From contig DBCB01000031.1 in assembly GCA_002303765.1 (NCBI GenBank), positions 1 through 22,142 of the forward strand: a DNA stretch of 22,142 bases, read 5' to 3'. The notes under the pieces were generated by a model. It was not told the DNA's origin. It ran no database searches and was given only the letters and a program-made list of their open reading frames with translations. The translations under genes were made by a program, and so were the position numbers. Positions 1 through 6,999 of the stretch are shown piece by piece. This DNA is from Planctomycetaceae bacterium UBA969. GTDB taxonomy: Bacteria > Planctomycetota > Planctomycetia > Gemmatales > Gemmataceae. How positions within the stretch are numbered: the first letter of the stretch is position 1; every line of letters starts with the position of its first letter.

Positions 1-68
1 AAGGAATTGCTTGCAATTAATAGTGCAAGAGTCATGGATAGTAATCGTACTGCAAACCTTTTCATCAT
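1..68 (-). CDS. 5' end of a secreted protein (partial, runs off left edge)
   Basis: Reading leftwards from two tandem ATG codons (68..66 and 65..63) the frame stays open to base 1. From the second ATG it encodes MKRFAVRLLSMTLALLIASN, a typical signal-peptide start: a basic n-region (K2, R3, R7) followed by a hydrophobic core. A consensus Shine-Dalgarno AAGGAG lies 4 bases before the first ATG and 7 before the second, so the second (65) is the better-spaced start. It lies 153 bases downstream of the helicase gene on the same strand and has its own plausible promoter at 109-137. Only about 22 codons are visible, so the mature protein and its function are unknown. I infer an exported or membrane-anchored product. 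Confidence 0.7.
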   Translation of the reverse strand, partial: MMKRFAVRLLSMTLALLIASNS

Positions 69-72
69 TAAG

Positions 73-78
73 CTCCTT
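73..78 (-). promoter_or_regulatory. Shine-Dalgarno site of the left-edge gene
   Basis: AAGGAG on the minus strand, 4 bases before ATG 68 and 7 bases before ATG 65. It is one of the few near-perfect ribosome binding sites in the window and is the main support for calling the short left-edge frame a gene. Confidence 0.7.
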
Positions 79-108
79 GAAAACATTCCTGAAAAATAGT
101 GAATAAAC

Positions 109-137
109 ATAATACATCGAAGGTGAAGGGTGCGCAA
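109..137 (-). promoter_or_regulatory. candidate sigma70-like promoter for the left-edge gene
   Basis: On the minus strand TTGCGC (137..132) is followed after exactly 17 bases by TATTAT (114..109). The -10 box matches 5 of 6 consensus positions and the -35 box is weaker. The predicted start of transcription near base 102 would give a leader of about 35 bases containing the AAGGAG site. This is a motif match only. Confidence 0.4.
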
Positions 138-221
138 TTAATTAGATTCGCAAGTTAATTTTTTAAAGTGAGATGGCTGAGAAATTGTGTGAATTAGAAA
201 AGTGATTAATAATAGAAGTAA

Positions 222-3200
222 TTAAACGCTTCTAGCGATGCGAAAGCCAAGCAGTCTGTTTGAACTATTGGGAGCATCCATGCCACGGAATGCAGTCCGC
301 AAGCAAGTTTCGTCATCGATGTAGGAAGCGCCCCTGCAAATGCGTTTTTGGCCACTTTTGGGCCCGGTGGGGTCGATAACATCCCCTTTGGGATAAGGGC
401 CATACCAATCACTGCACCATTCCCAGACATTGCCATGCATGTCATAAAGCCCAAAGGAATTTGGGGAATAAAGTTTGACAGGTTTTATTGCAGGTTGTGG
501 TCGGTGGTAATTGATGCCGTTAGAAAAATTAACTATGTCAATTTCTCCGAATGCCAGTTTCTTAGGTTTGATATTTTTTCCGGGTAAGGGCTTCAAGGGA
601 ATGGATACCCTGATATTTGCATTTTCTAAACCAATGGTTTCGCCAAAATAAGTTGCAGTCGTGGTTCCCGCTCTGCAAGCGTATTCCCATTCTGCCTCGG
701 TAGGGAGACGAAAACCCCCCGAGGTTAAAGCATTTAATTTATTAATAAAAAGATGGCAACTGTTCCAGGTCACATCAGTAACAGGAAATTTTTGGCCTTT
801 AACATAACTGGGATTATTTCCCATCATAAGTTCCCATTGTTCCTGGGTTACAGGAAGTGTACCCAAGTAAAAGGGTTTAGAAATGGCAACTTTATGCAAA
901 GTTTCATTAATAAACCGATGCTTTTCGGATGTGGGAGAACCCATTAAAAATGAACCTGCAGGGATCAGTGCTAGGTCTAGGGTGATACCATTGCCCAGAT
1001 CAATCACTTGTGTTTTTAAAACCTCTCCAAGAGGTTGTTTTTCTGGATTAATACCGGAGATAAGAGCCGGAGCATTTTTATTCAAGGCTTTTTGAAAACG
1101 AAGGATTAACTCTTTTGGCTTGGGGCTGATTTGCTTTGCCAAAATTAATGCGTCTTTATAATTACCAGCATTGGCAAGAGTTTCCACCGCAAGAGTTCGT
1201 AATTTCATGATGCTGATTTGTGCCTCTTCAATCGGAAGCTCTAGCACCTGATAATAATTTGCCAAGTTGCCACAATGTTCAATGCAAGATTCCGGTTGAA
1301 TAACTAGGAATTCAAGTTGTTGTCGAAATTCAGGATAGAAAAATCGCAAGCCAATTTGAATCCAGGGATCACAATTTCCTGAGGTTTTGATCAAATCAAT
1401 TAGTGTGGGCAATAGCTTTGCTTTTTTCGGAATTAACGGTTCGTGACGGTATGCAAGAACAGAGGCAATCACCGTTGCAATATCGAGCCTTTTTGCACTA
1501 TGGCTTGCGGAGTGTGCCAGAGATAATAATTCTTCATCGTTTAGGTTGCTGCCATCCCGGTTTATCAAAAGCTGTAGGTAGGTTCTTACTAGGAGCAGGT
1601 AGACTTCATTACGAAGGGTGAAGTCTGCGATACCGTTTGGAAGATCGGGGTTACCGAGCAAAGCAACGGCTTGTTTGCAGCGATGTAAAGCATTAAAAGG
1701 TTTGACTTCAATTAGATTACGAACATCTTGAATACATTGTTGAACATAAATTTCAGGGCCGTTATCTTCAGAGTCAAAAAAATGCAGAAGTTCTTCTGCA
1801 TTCATATGAAACACCTGCGAACCCGCAAGAAAGTTACTGATGGATTTGATTTGATTTTCGATGGGATCAATATCTAAAAGAATCAGGGTTTCTGTAGGAC
1901 GGCTTATAGCAACCCGTATTTGATCAATCGCAAGACGCTTTCGCAAACGGTTTATTTCAACGCCTTTGATGTCCTCTTTTATTTCCATGATGGGGGTAAG
2001 TAAACTGGCGGATTCAAGCACACACACCGTTTGAAATTCCAGCCCTTTGCTTTCAGCGACCGAAAGAATTGTTTTGTTGATTTCTTCTGCAAAGAAAGCT
2101 GGCGTGTTTTCCAGCACTCTGATTATAGCGCAACCAGGCAAATCAGCCATTAACTTCAGCAACCGAGAAAGTGAAACCCCATTAGACGCAACGCAATGAA
2201 TGATTTTCCCGTTTGTTGATTCGGTAACAGGGTTTTCTTCCAAGCCTCTGGGTCGATCTTCTTTTGGAAGATGTTGATACAACCCCCTTGCAGAGTTGAC
2301 AAGGTGACCGATGCTACTAGGGTTACGAAGGTTTGCAGGTAGAGAGATATCTTCAGGGGTTTTAAGAATGTTGGAGATGAGATCTTTGAGTTTACCCCAT
2401 TCAAAATCTGTTGGCCTAACGGTCTGCCCTTCATCTCCAGTTACCAAAACATAAGGGGCAACGCCGTTATTGAATTCTGCAATTTTTCTGGCAAGAAGAA
2501 GAGGAACCGAAGTTTCAAGCGGGGTAAGATCTTGCACTTCATCTAAAAGTATGCGATTAAGACAGGCTAATTCGCTTCTTAAAAAACGATTGGAAGAAAG
2601 CCGGTATAAAGCAAGCTTTGCCAAATCCAGATCAGGAAAATAATCCCAGATCGAAGCCGCACTTTCTAACGCTGAAACCGCTGCCACGACTCCATCAATA
2701 GCGGTGCCCAAAAATGGTTTTCGTCTCAAAATATAATCGTCAATGGCTGGTTTAGGATTGTAATTTTCTGAGGTATTCAAATATTCGCCAACAAAGTGGG
2801 CCCGAATTTCCGCATACAAAATATCAGGCAGCATTTGCCAGCGGCTAAGAAGTGTTGGGCTTAGTCGGGCAATGCCATTATTAAAAGCATTTTTGGCTTC
2901 GTCGGGGGTCCATCTGGGATTATGCCCATGGGTCATTTCTTTGATGAAATCCGAGAATAGTTTAACTTGAATAGTCGAACCCTTGGGCGTAAAGGATTCA
3001 AAATATTCTTGTGCCTGCCTGACCAATCCCGCAGACCAGGTGAGATAAAGGACATTCTCATTGGATCGGGCTTGAATTGCCTGCCAAAGAGAAGCAGTTT
3101 TCCCACTACCTGGATTTCCTCGGAGCAGACGAATTGCAGACAAACTGGTTATGAATAATTTTTGATCTGGTGTCCATGGAAGAGGGAAATCTGTTCCACT

Positions 3201-3641
3201 AATCAAGTCGCTGTTATGCACTTCATGATAATCCCCAATTTTCCCAGACTTTAAAGGGGTATGGTCATCGTGGTGCCTAATGGCTCTTAAAAAAATCGAA
3301 TGTGATTGCTTCGAAATTGATTTTACTGGCGGTGCGGTATCAGGCGCCCACCAAAGATAATAATGACAGCCATTGTTCCCGCCCATCGGGGTTCTGCGCC
3401 AGCCATGGTTGTCGTTCCCCTGAACCCCCTTGACCACCGAAGTTCTGCCATGGGCGCAAAGATGTGTCAGCACCAAAGTTAAACGCCTACTTAGCGCATT
3501 TACTGAAGAATTCCCATTTAATGTGGCAAGAACATCATCATGGCAATTTAAAGCAAATTTCTCATTAGGCAAAACAATGGAATCGGGCAACGAATCATTG
3601 CTGAATGTGAGTCGTAGGTCTAATGTGGGCGGGAAAGACAT
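222..3641 (-). CDS. UvrD/Rep-like SF1 helicase fused to a C-terminal FGE-sulfatase (C-type-lectin fold) domain
   Basis: A 1139-residue multidomain protein. Residues 1-150 form an unassigned N-terminal domain with a conserved-looking GWRRTPMGG stretch (80-88) and RHHDDH (122-127). Residues 155-600 hold a compact SF1 helicase/ATPase: Q-motif-like TPDQ (157-160), Walker A GNPGSGKT (175-182), motif II LLDEVQD (365-371), motif III GDEGQT (402-407), a motif IV-like LRNPSS, motif V SKGLEFQTV (531-539) and motif VI QIRVAISRP (574-582). Residues about 600-870 are helical and TPR-like (for example LANAGNYKDALILAKQ, 822-837). Residues 880-1139 are an FGE/SUMF1 domain (IPAGSFLMGSP, RLPTEAEWEYACRAG, YDMHGNVWEWCSDWY, LGFRIA). 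The ATG at 3641 has no clear Shine-Dalgarno site. No signal peptide is seen, so a cytoplasmic location is likely. Helicase activity on nucleic acid is supported by the motifs. The biological role is unknown, and a stress or conflict function is inferred from the architecture. Confidence 0.9.
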   Translation of the reverse strand: MSFPPTLDLRLTFSNDSLPDSIVLPNEKFALNCHDDVLATLNGNSSVNALSRRLTLVLTHLCAHGRTSVVKGVQGNDNHGWRRTPMGGNNGCHYYLWWAPDTAPPVKSISKQSHSIFLRAIRHHDDHTPLKSGKIGDYHEVHNSDLISGTDFPLPWTPDQKLFITSLSAIRLLRGNPGSGKTASLWQAIQARSNENVLYLTWSAGLVRQAQEYFESFTPKGSTIQVKLFSDFIKEMTHGHNPRWTPDEAKNAFNNGIARLSPTLLSRWQMLPDILYAEIRAHFVGEYLNTSENYNPKPAIDDYILRRKPFLGTAIDGVVAAVSALESAASIWDYFPDLDLAKLALYRLSSNRFLRSELACLNRILLDEVQDLTPLETSVPLLLARKIAEFNNGVAPYVLVTGDEGQTVRPTDFEWGKLKDLISNILKTPEDISLPANLRNPSSIGHLVNSARGLYQHLPKEDRPRGLEENPVTESTNGKIIHCVASNGVSLSRLLKLMADLPGCAIIRVLENTPAFFAEEINKTILSVAESKGLEFQTVCVLESASLLTPIMEIKEDIKGVEINRLRKRLAIDQIRVAISRPTETLILLDIDPIENQIKSISNFLAGSQVFHMNAEELLHFFDSEDNGPEIYVQQCIQDVRNLIEVKPFNALHRCKQAVALLGNPDLPNGIADFTLRNEVYLLLVRTYLQLLINRDGSNLNDEELLSLAHSASHSAKRLDIATVIASVLAYRHEPLIPKKAKLLPTLIDLIKTSGNCDPWIQIGLRFFYPEFRQQLEFLVIQPESCIEHCGNLANYYQVLELPIEEAQISIMKLRTLAVETLANAGNYKDALILAKQISPKPKELILRFQKALNKNAPALISGINPEKQPLGEVLKTQVIDLGNGITLDLALIPAGSFLMGSPTSEKHRFINETLHKVAISKPFYLGTLPVTQEQWELMMGNNPSYVKGQKFPVTDVTWNSCHLFINKLNALTSGGFRLPTEAEWEYACRAGTTTATYFGETIGLENANIRVSIPLKPLPGKNIKPKKLAFGEIDIVNFSNGINYHRPQPAIKPVKLYSPNSFGLYDMHGNVWEWCSDWYGPYPKGDVIDPTGPKSGQKRICRGASYIDDETCLRTAFRGMDAPNSSNRLLGFRIARSV

Positions 3642-3686
3642 TTCATTAACAACCTAAAACACATATGGTCCATATTCATACCTGAA

Positions 3687-3713
3687 ATTATCTTAATGTT
3701 TAAAATATATCAA
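3687..3713 (-). promoter_or_regulatory. candidate promoter for the helicase-FGE gene
   Basis: On the minus strand TTGATA (3713..3708, 5 of 6 to the -35 consensus) is followed after 15 bases by GATAAT (3692..3687, 5 of 6 to the -10 consensus). The spacer is shorter than ideal. Transcription would start near 3680, about 40 bases before the ATG at 3641. In such AT-rich sequence chance matches are common, so this is tentative. Confidence 0.3.
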
Positions 3714-3735
3714 TGTTATTTTAGTAAAAAAATTA

Positions 3736-3753
3736 TTGTTATATTGATAACAA
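3736..3753. repeat. inverted repeat, possible operator
   Basis: TTGTTAT-ATTG-ATAACAA: two perfect 7-base arms around a 4-base spacer, just upstream of the candidate -35 box of the helicase gene. The size and position fit a binding site for a dimeric repressor or activator. No regulator gene is present in the window, and the AT-rich background raises the chance of coincidence. Confidence 0.4.
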
Positions 3754-3960
3754 ATTGATTGAAAGAAATTTTTATTATTATTGTCTTTTTTAGCAATTTA
3801 TATCTAAATTCATTTCTAGCAACGGCTTTCAATGCCAGTTTTTTCAAAACACAGCATTATCGAGGATACCGAAGCTGGTTTTGGTAAGGTCGGGAATGCC
3901 ATGCGTTTGGTGGGGACGCTTAAATTCAAGAGTGATTCCTTGGTTGCAAACTGTGGGTTT

Positions 3961-4080
3961 TTCGTTAATCTTCAACAATACTTTTTAAAGAAAGAGGGAA
4001 GTGTGATGATTAACCCTAGAGAAATGATTTGTGCATTGATGGCTGCCCTGCTTTTTGCCCATGGCATTTATGCTCAAACT
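3961..4080 (+). repeat. leader plus signal-peptide cassette, copy 1
   Basis: This block aligns without gaps to 5297-5416: by my count 98 of 120 bases are identical. The first 40 bases (untranslated leader and GA-rich ribosome binding region) differ at only 4 positions. The block spans the 5' leader, ribosome binding site, start codon and signal peptide of the sialidase-like gene and ends at the predicted signal-peptidase site (AQT). Similarity stops abruptly on both sides. Confidence 0.85.
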
Positions 4081-5289
4081 CTTGAAAAACCTGAAGCTGC
4101 CTTTGCAACAATGTCTCCCGAGGCATTGCGGGCATTCGAGAAGGATGTGATGCGGCGGGTTGCAGACTTCGCACTTATCCCGCCTAAAATGAACACTTCG
4201 CCTCTGCCGAAATACGATTACGATAAACTTGATTATGGTATGACAATTGGCATAGAGAGAACCCCTAAGGGTAGGCTTTGGGCCTGCTGGGTTGCGGGGG
4301 GCGACAGTCCTAAGGCTTTTTTCGTACTGGCCAGCAGCGATGATGATGGCGAGACCTGGTCGAAGCCACGTTTGGTAGTGGATGCACATTCCAAAAACCT
4401 TCCCATGGATCGCAGCATTCTTGTAGGAAACCTCTGGACCGATCCCATTGGCCGCCTTTGGCTGATTTTTGATCAATCGATGGAGATGTTCGATGGCAGG
4501 GCTGGGGTTTGGGCCAGCATTTGCGAAAACCCGGACTCCGACAAGCCGGCATGGTCCGAACCCAAACGCATTTGGCATGGGGTCACCCTGAATAAGCCCA
4601 CCGTCCTTTCCACGGGGGAATGGATGCTTCCCATTTCCTTGGATCAGCGGGAAGGATTCGGACCATTCAGTGGGCTATTTCAAGATTTGAATCCATTGCG
4701 GGGTGCGAATGTATTTGTATCTAATGATAAGGGTGTCACTTGGCAGCGAAGGGGGGCTGCAGTTTTCCCCAATCCCGACTGGCATGAGCATATGATCGTG
4801 GAACGCAAGGATCTTTCGCTTTGGATGTTGGCCCGCACAGCAAAAGGAATGATGCAATCCTTTTCGACGGATGGTGGGAAAACGTGGGCTTCTCCCAGCG
4901 AGCCAACAGGCATCCGCCAACCCAACGCTCGCTTTCACTTCCGCAGGCTGGCCTCGGGCAGGCTGCTGCTGGTCAAGCATGGCGACCGCCTCGACTCTCA
5001 TGAAGGCAGGGTTCAATTGAGCGCCTGGCTTTCCGAGGATGATGGCAAAACCTGGAAGGGCGGGTTGGTGATTGATGAGCGCAAGGGCATTTCCTACCCG
5101 GATGGTTTTCAGGCGCCCAATGGCACTCTCTACATTTCTTACGATCGTAATCGTTCCACGGATGGCGAAATCCTTCTGGCCCGCTTCACCGAAGAAGATA
5201 TTTTGGCTAAGAAACTTATCAGTCCCCAATCCAAATTGAAGATGCTCATCAGCAAGCCTTTGGGTGTCAAAGACCCGAAGAAAAAGTAA
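4006..5289 (+). CDS. secreted BNR-repeat sialidase-like protein
   Basis: 427 residues from ATG 4006. I chose this start over the longer open frame because it follows GAGGGA at a good distance and begins a signal peptide (MINPREMICALMAALLFAHG, cleavage near AQ at 23-24). Four Asp-box/BNR motifs of the form SxDxGxTW are visible at residues 111-118, 239-246, 287-294 and 343-350, which identify a six-bladed beta-propeller of the sialidase/neuraminidase superfamily (BNR-like, PF13088 type). In planctomycetes such proteins are usually exported. The substrate may be a sialoside or another glycan, and catalytic activity cannot be confirmed from the motifs alone. The serine-hydrolase gene follows 49 bases after its stop, so the two are probably co-transcribed. 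The leader and signal peptide are shared with that neighbour. Confidence 0.85.
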   Translation: MINPREMICALMAALLFAHGIYAQTLEKPEAAFATMSPEALRAFEKDVMRRVADFALIPPKMNTSPLPKYDYDKLDYGMTIGIERTPKGRLWACWVAGGDSPKAFFVLASSDDDGETWSKPRLVVDAHSKNLPMDRSILVGNLWTDPIGRLWLIFDQSMEMFDGRAGVWASICENPDSDKPAWSEPKRIWHGVTLNKPTVLSTGEWMLPISLDQREGFGPFSGLFQDLNPLRGANVFVSNDKGVTWQRRGAAVFPNPDWHEHMIVERKDLSLWMLARTAKGMMQSFSTDGGKTWASPSEPTGIRQPNARFHFRRLASGRLLLVKHGDRLDSHEGRVQLSAWLSEDDGKTWKGGLVIDERKGISYPDGFQAPNGTLYISYDRNRSTDGEILLARFTEEDILAKKLISPQSKLKMLISKPLGVKDPKKK

Positions 5290-5296
5290 TCATCTA

Positions 5297-5416
5297 TTCG
5301 TTAATGTTCAACAGTACTTTTCAAAGAAAGAGAGAAAAATGATGATCAGCCGTAGGAAAATGATTTGTGTATTGATAGTTGCCCTGGCCTTTGCCCCCGG
5401 TATTTATGCCCAAACT
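5297..5416 (+). repeat. leader plus signal-peptide cassette, copy 2
   Basis: Second copy of the 120-base block at 3961-4080, ungapped with 22 differences. It starts 8 bases after the stop codon of the sialidase-like gene and ends at the signal-peptidase site of the serine hydrolase. The open frame upstream of the start codons also reads similarly in both copies (FVNxQQYFxKKE), which reflects nucleotide conservation and not necessarily translation. Confidence 0.85.
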
Positions 5417-6448
5417 CCGGGAGGATTGCCCCGAAGTACCCCAGAAGCCCAAGGGGTTTCATCCAAGGCTATTCGCGAGTTTATCGAAGCTGCCGATAAA
5501 GAAATCAACACCATGCACAGCTTTATGCTGATGCGTCATGGCCAGGTGGTGGCGGAATGCTGGTGGAAACCCCAGACACCACAGACGCCCCATGTGCTTT
5601 GGTCCCTTAGCAAAAGCTTTGCTTCCACTGCGGTGGGCTTAGCCGTTGCGGAAGGAAAGCTTAGCGTTGATGATCCGGTGATCAAATTTTTCCCTGATCT
5701 GCTTCCCGAAAATCCTTCAGAGAATCTTAAAGCCATGAAGGTTCGCGATCTGCTTACCATGTCTACAGGCCATGACAAGGAGCCCAAACCTGCCCCGGAT
5801 GCACATTGGGTGAAAACTTTCTTGGCTCATCCCGTGCCCCATAAGCCGGGGAGCAAGTTCGTGTACAATTCTCAGGCGACTTACATGCAATCGGCAATCG
5901 TGCAGAAGGTCACTGGTCAGACTATTCTTGAATACCTGCAACCCCGATTGTTCGAGCCTTTGGGAATCAAAAACCCAAAGTGGGATGCTAGTCCGCAGGG
6001 CGTTTCAATTGGTGGTTGGGGATTGTTCATCACCACCGAGGATATCGCCAAGTTCGGCCAACTCTATCTGCAGAAGGGCAAATGGAATGGCAAGCAGTTA
6101 ATACCTGAATCTTGGGTGAAGGATGCAACCAGCAAGCAGGTGGAAAATGGCCCTAAGCCCAACAGCGATTGGGGGCAGGGGTATGGCTATCAGTTTTGGC
6201 AATGTCGGAATGGTGCTTTTCGAGGCGATGGCAAGGATGGACAGTTTTGCATTGTCCTTCCCGAGCAGGATGCTGTTATTGCCATCACTGCTTTGACTGG
6301 CAACATGCAAGGGCAATTGAATCTGGTGTGGGATAAATTATTACCTGCTTTTCAGGCAAAATCTTTGGAAGCCAATAAGGTGGAAGAAGAGAAGTTGAAG
6401 CAGGTGCTTGACAATTTATCCGCACGGGAAGGCCCCACCAAAAAGTAA
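5339..6448 (+). CDS. secreted serine hydrolase, class C beta-lactamase/CubicO family
   Basis: 369 residues from ATG 5339; the next ATG at 5342 aligns with the start of the neighbouring gene and is an equal candidate. A signal peptide (MMISRRKMICVLIVALAFAP, cleavage after about residue 24) is followed by a beta-lactamase/DD-peptidase fold (PF00144). The nucleophile motif SxxK is SLSK at 89-92, the YxN-type motif is YNS at 176-178, and the third motif region is GDGKDGQ at 296-302. A conserved GWGLFITTEDIAKFGQLYL stretch lies between. Family members hydrolyse esters, amides or D-amino-acid peptides, so the exact substrate is unknown. True beta-lactamase activity is unlikely to be the main role, because CubicO relatives are mostly esterases or peptidases. 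It is probably in one operon with the upstream sialidase-like gene and ends before the terminator at 6501. Confidence 0.88.
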   Translation: MMISRRKMICVLIVALAFAPGIYAQTPGGLPRSTPEAQGVSSKAIREFIEAADKEINTMHSFMLMRHGQVVAECWWKPQTPQTPHVLWSLSKSFASTAVGLAVAEGKLSVDDPVIKFFPDLLPENPSENLKAMKVRDLLTMSTGHDKEPKPAPDAHWVKTFLAHPVPHKPGSKFVYNSQATYMQSAIVQKVTGQTILEYLQPRLFEPLGIKNPKWDASPQGVSIGGWGLFITTEDIAKFGQLYLQKGKWNGKQLIPESWVKDATSKQVENGPKPNSDWGQGYGYQFWQCRNGAFRGDGKDGQFCIVLPEQDAVIAITALTGNMQGQLNLVWDKLLPAFQAKSLEANKVEEEKLKQVLDNLSAREGPTKK

Positions 6449-6500
6449 AGCGTTTATTTGCGGGTTTGCCTCTTGGGGAAGCTCCACACTTGCAAAATAT

Positions 6501-6547
6501 AAAGCCCTTATTCCTGCGGTTTTACCGAGGTTTGGGGCTTTTCTTTT
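6501..6547. terminator. bidirectional intrinsic terminator
   Basis: AAAGCCC (6501-6507) pairs with GGGCTTT (6535-6541), and inside lies a second small hairpin, CGGT-TTT-ACCG. A T-rich run follows on the plus strand (TTTTCTTTTAG) and an A/T-rich run on the minus side. It lies 52 bases after the serine hydrolase and would also serve the small minus-strand gene. The hairpin includes the last codons and stop codon of that gene. Confidence 0.6.
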
Positions 6548-6756
6548 AGTAATTCTTTTAGATCTGCAATGCCACCAATGATGGCCCCTACTATGGATCC
6601 GGTGCCGGCTAGAAATACGCCCAATATTAACACCAATCCTGTGTTGTCGGGTACTGTTTCCCTCGCTAGAACCTGAAGAAATATTTGCACCATTACAAAG
6701 CCTGCAAAAAAACCAGTCCCTGCTCCAGCGATGGAACACAACAAGGTGCGACGCAT
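6508..6756 (-). CDS. small membrane protein with two transmembrane helices
   Basis: 82 residues from ATG 6756, preceded by GGAG at 7 bases, which supports a real gene. The sequence is short and hydrophobic: helix one about 5-31 (glycine/alanine-rich GAGTGFFAGF, then VMVQIFLQVLA), a short polar loop (RETVPDN), helix two about 40-64 (GLVLILGVFLAGTGSIVGAIIGG), then a charged tail (DLKELLKEKPQTSVKPQE). The Gly-rich helices suggest close helix packing or oligomerisation. I do not recognise a named family. The gene sits alone on the minus strand between two plus-strand transcription units. No function is assigned. Confidence 0.65.
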   Translation of the reverse strand: MRRTLLCSIAGAGTGFFAGFVMVQIFLQVLARETVPDNTGLVLILGVFLAGTGSIVGAIIGGIADLKELLKEKPQTSVKPQE

Positions 6757-6776
6757 TAATTTACTCCAATTGGTTG

Positions 6777-6905
6777 ATGTCTAATTTCAAATCACTTTAT
6801 CAGGATCGGGCTTGGGATGCGGAAGGAAATTCCGGTGGGCCTTGGGATTTTTTTTCGTTTGATGCCATGCGTTTGGTGGATGAGAAGATTCTAGCTGCAA
6901 AATAA
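6777..6905 (+). pseudogene. 42-codon open frame, possible C-terminal gene remnant
   Basis: ATG 6777 to TAA 6903-6905. The encoded tail contains GGPWDFFSFDAMRLVDEKIL, which looks like the ordered end of a larger globular protein, with no start-like features. No Shine-Dalgarno site precedes the ATG, and the frame stays open further upstream, antisense to the small membrane gene. The codons for AMRLV repeat exactly, in frame, at 3899-3913. I infer a decayed gene end. A genuine small protein is the alternative. Confidence 0.3.
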
Positions 6906-6999
6906 TATTTAGTTAGTAGTTGAACCACATAATAGCACATCTCATACTAGATCAATTCTGGATGATGTGTTTTTGTTTTAGCTTTTATGGAAAGTATTC

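Larger units (their letters stand above)
3642..4005. other. AT-rich divergent intergenic region
   Basis: 364 bases separate the divergent helicase and sialidase-like genes. Bases 3660-3830 are strikingly AT-rich and hold a candidate minus-strand promoter and a 7-bp-arm inverted repeat. Bases 3832-4005 are open in the frame of the downstream sialidase-like gene, but the better start is the ATG at 4006, because a signal peptide begins there. The open stretch shares an 18-base exact match with 6862-6879, and its last 45 bases belong to the duplicated leader cassette. No further gene is supported here. Confidence 0.6.

Noticed and set aside
222..1010. FGE domain as target of a diversity-generating retroelement
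   Set aside because: FGE-type domains can be such targets, but no reverse transcriptase and no second copy of the domain's 3' end were seen in the window.
222..3641. Ordinary UvrD/PcrA repair helicase
   Set aside because: The motor between Walker A and motif VI is only about 400 residues, motif III is GDEGQT, and the flanking N-terminal and FGE domains are absent from UvrD, Rep and PcrA.
3832..4005. N-terminal extension of the sialidase-like protein
   Set aside because: The frame is open, but the signal peptide begins at 4006 after a GAGGGA site. The extension would bury the signal peptide and has no ribosome binding site.
3985..4578. 197-codon minus-strand frame opposite the sialidase-like gene
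   Set aside because: It is antisense to a clear BNR-repeat gene, has no recognisable domain, and its composition is typical of a shadow frame.
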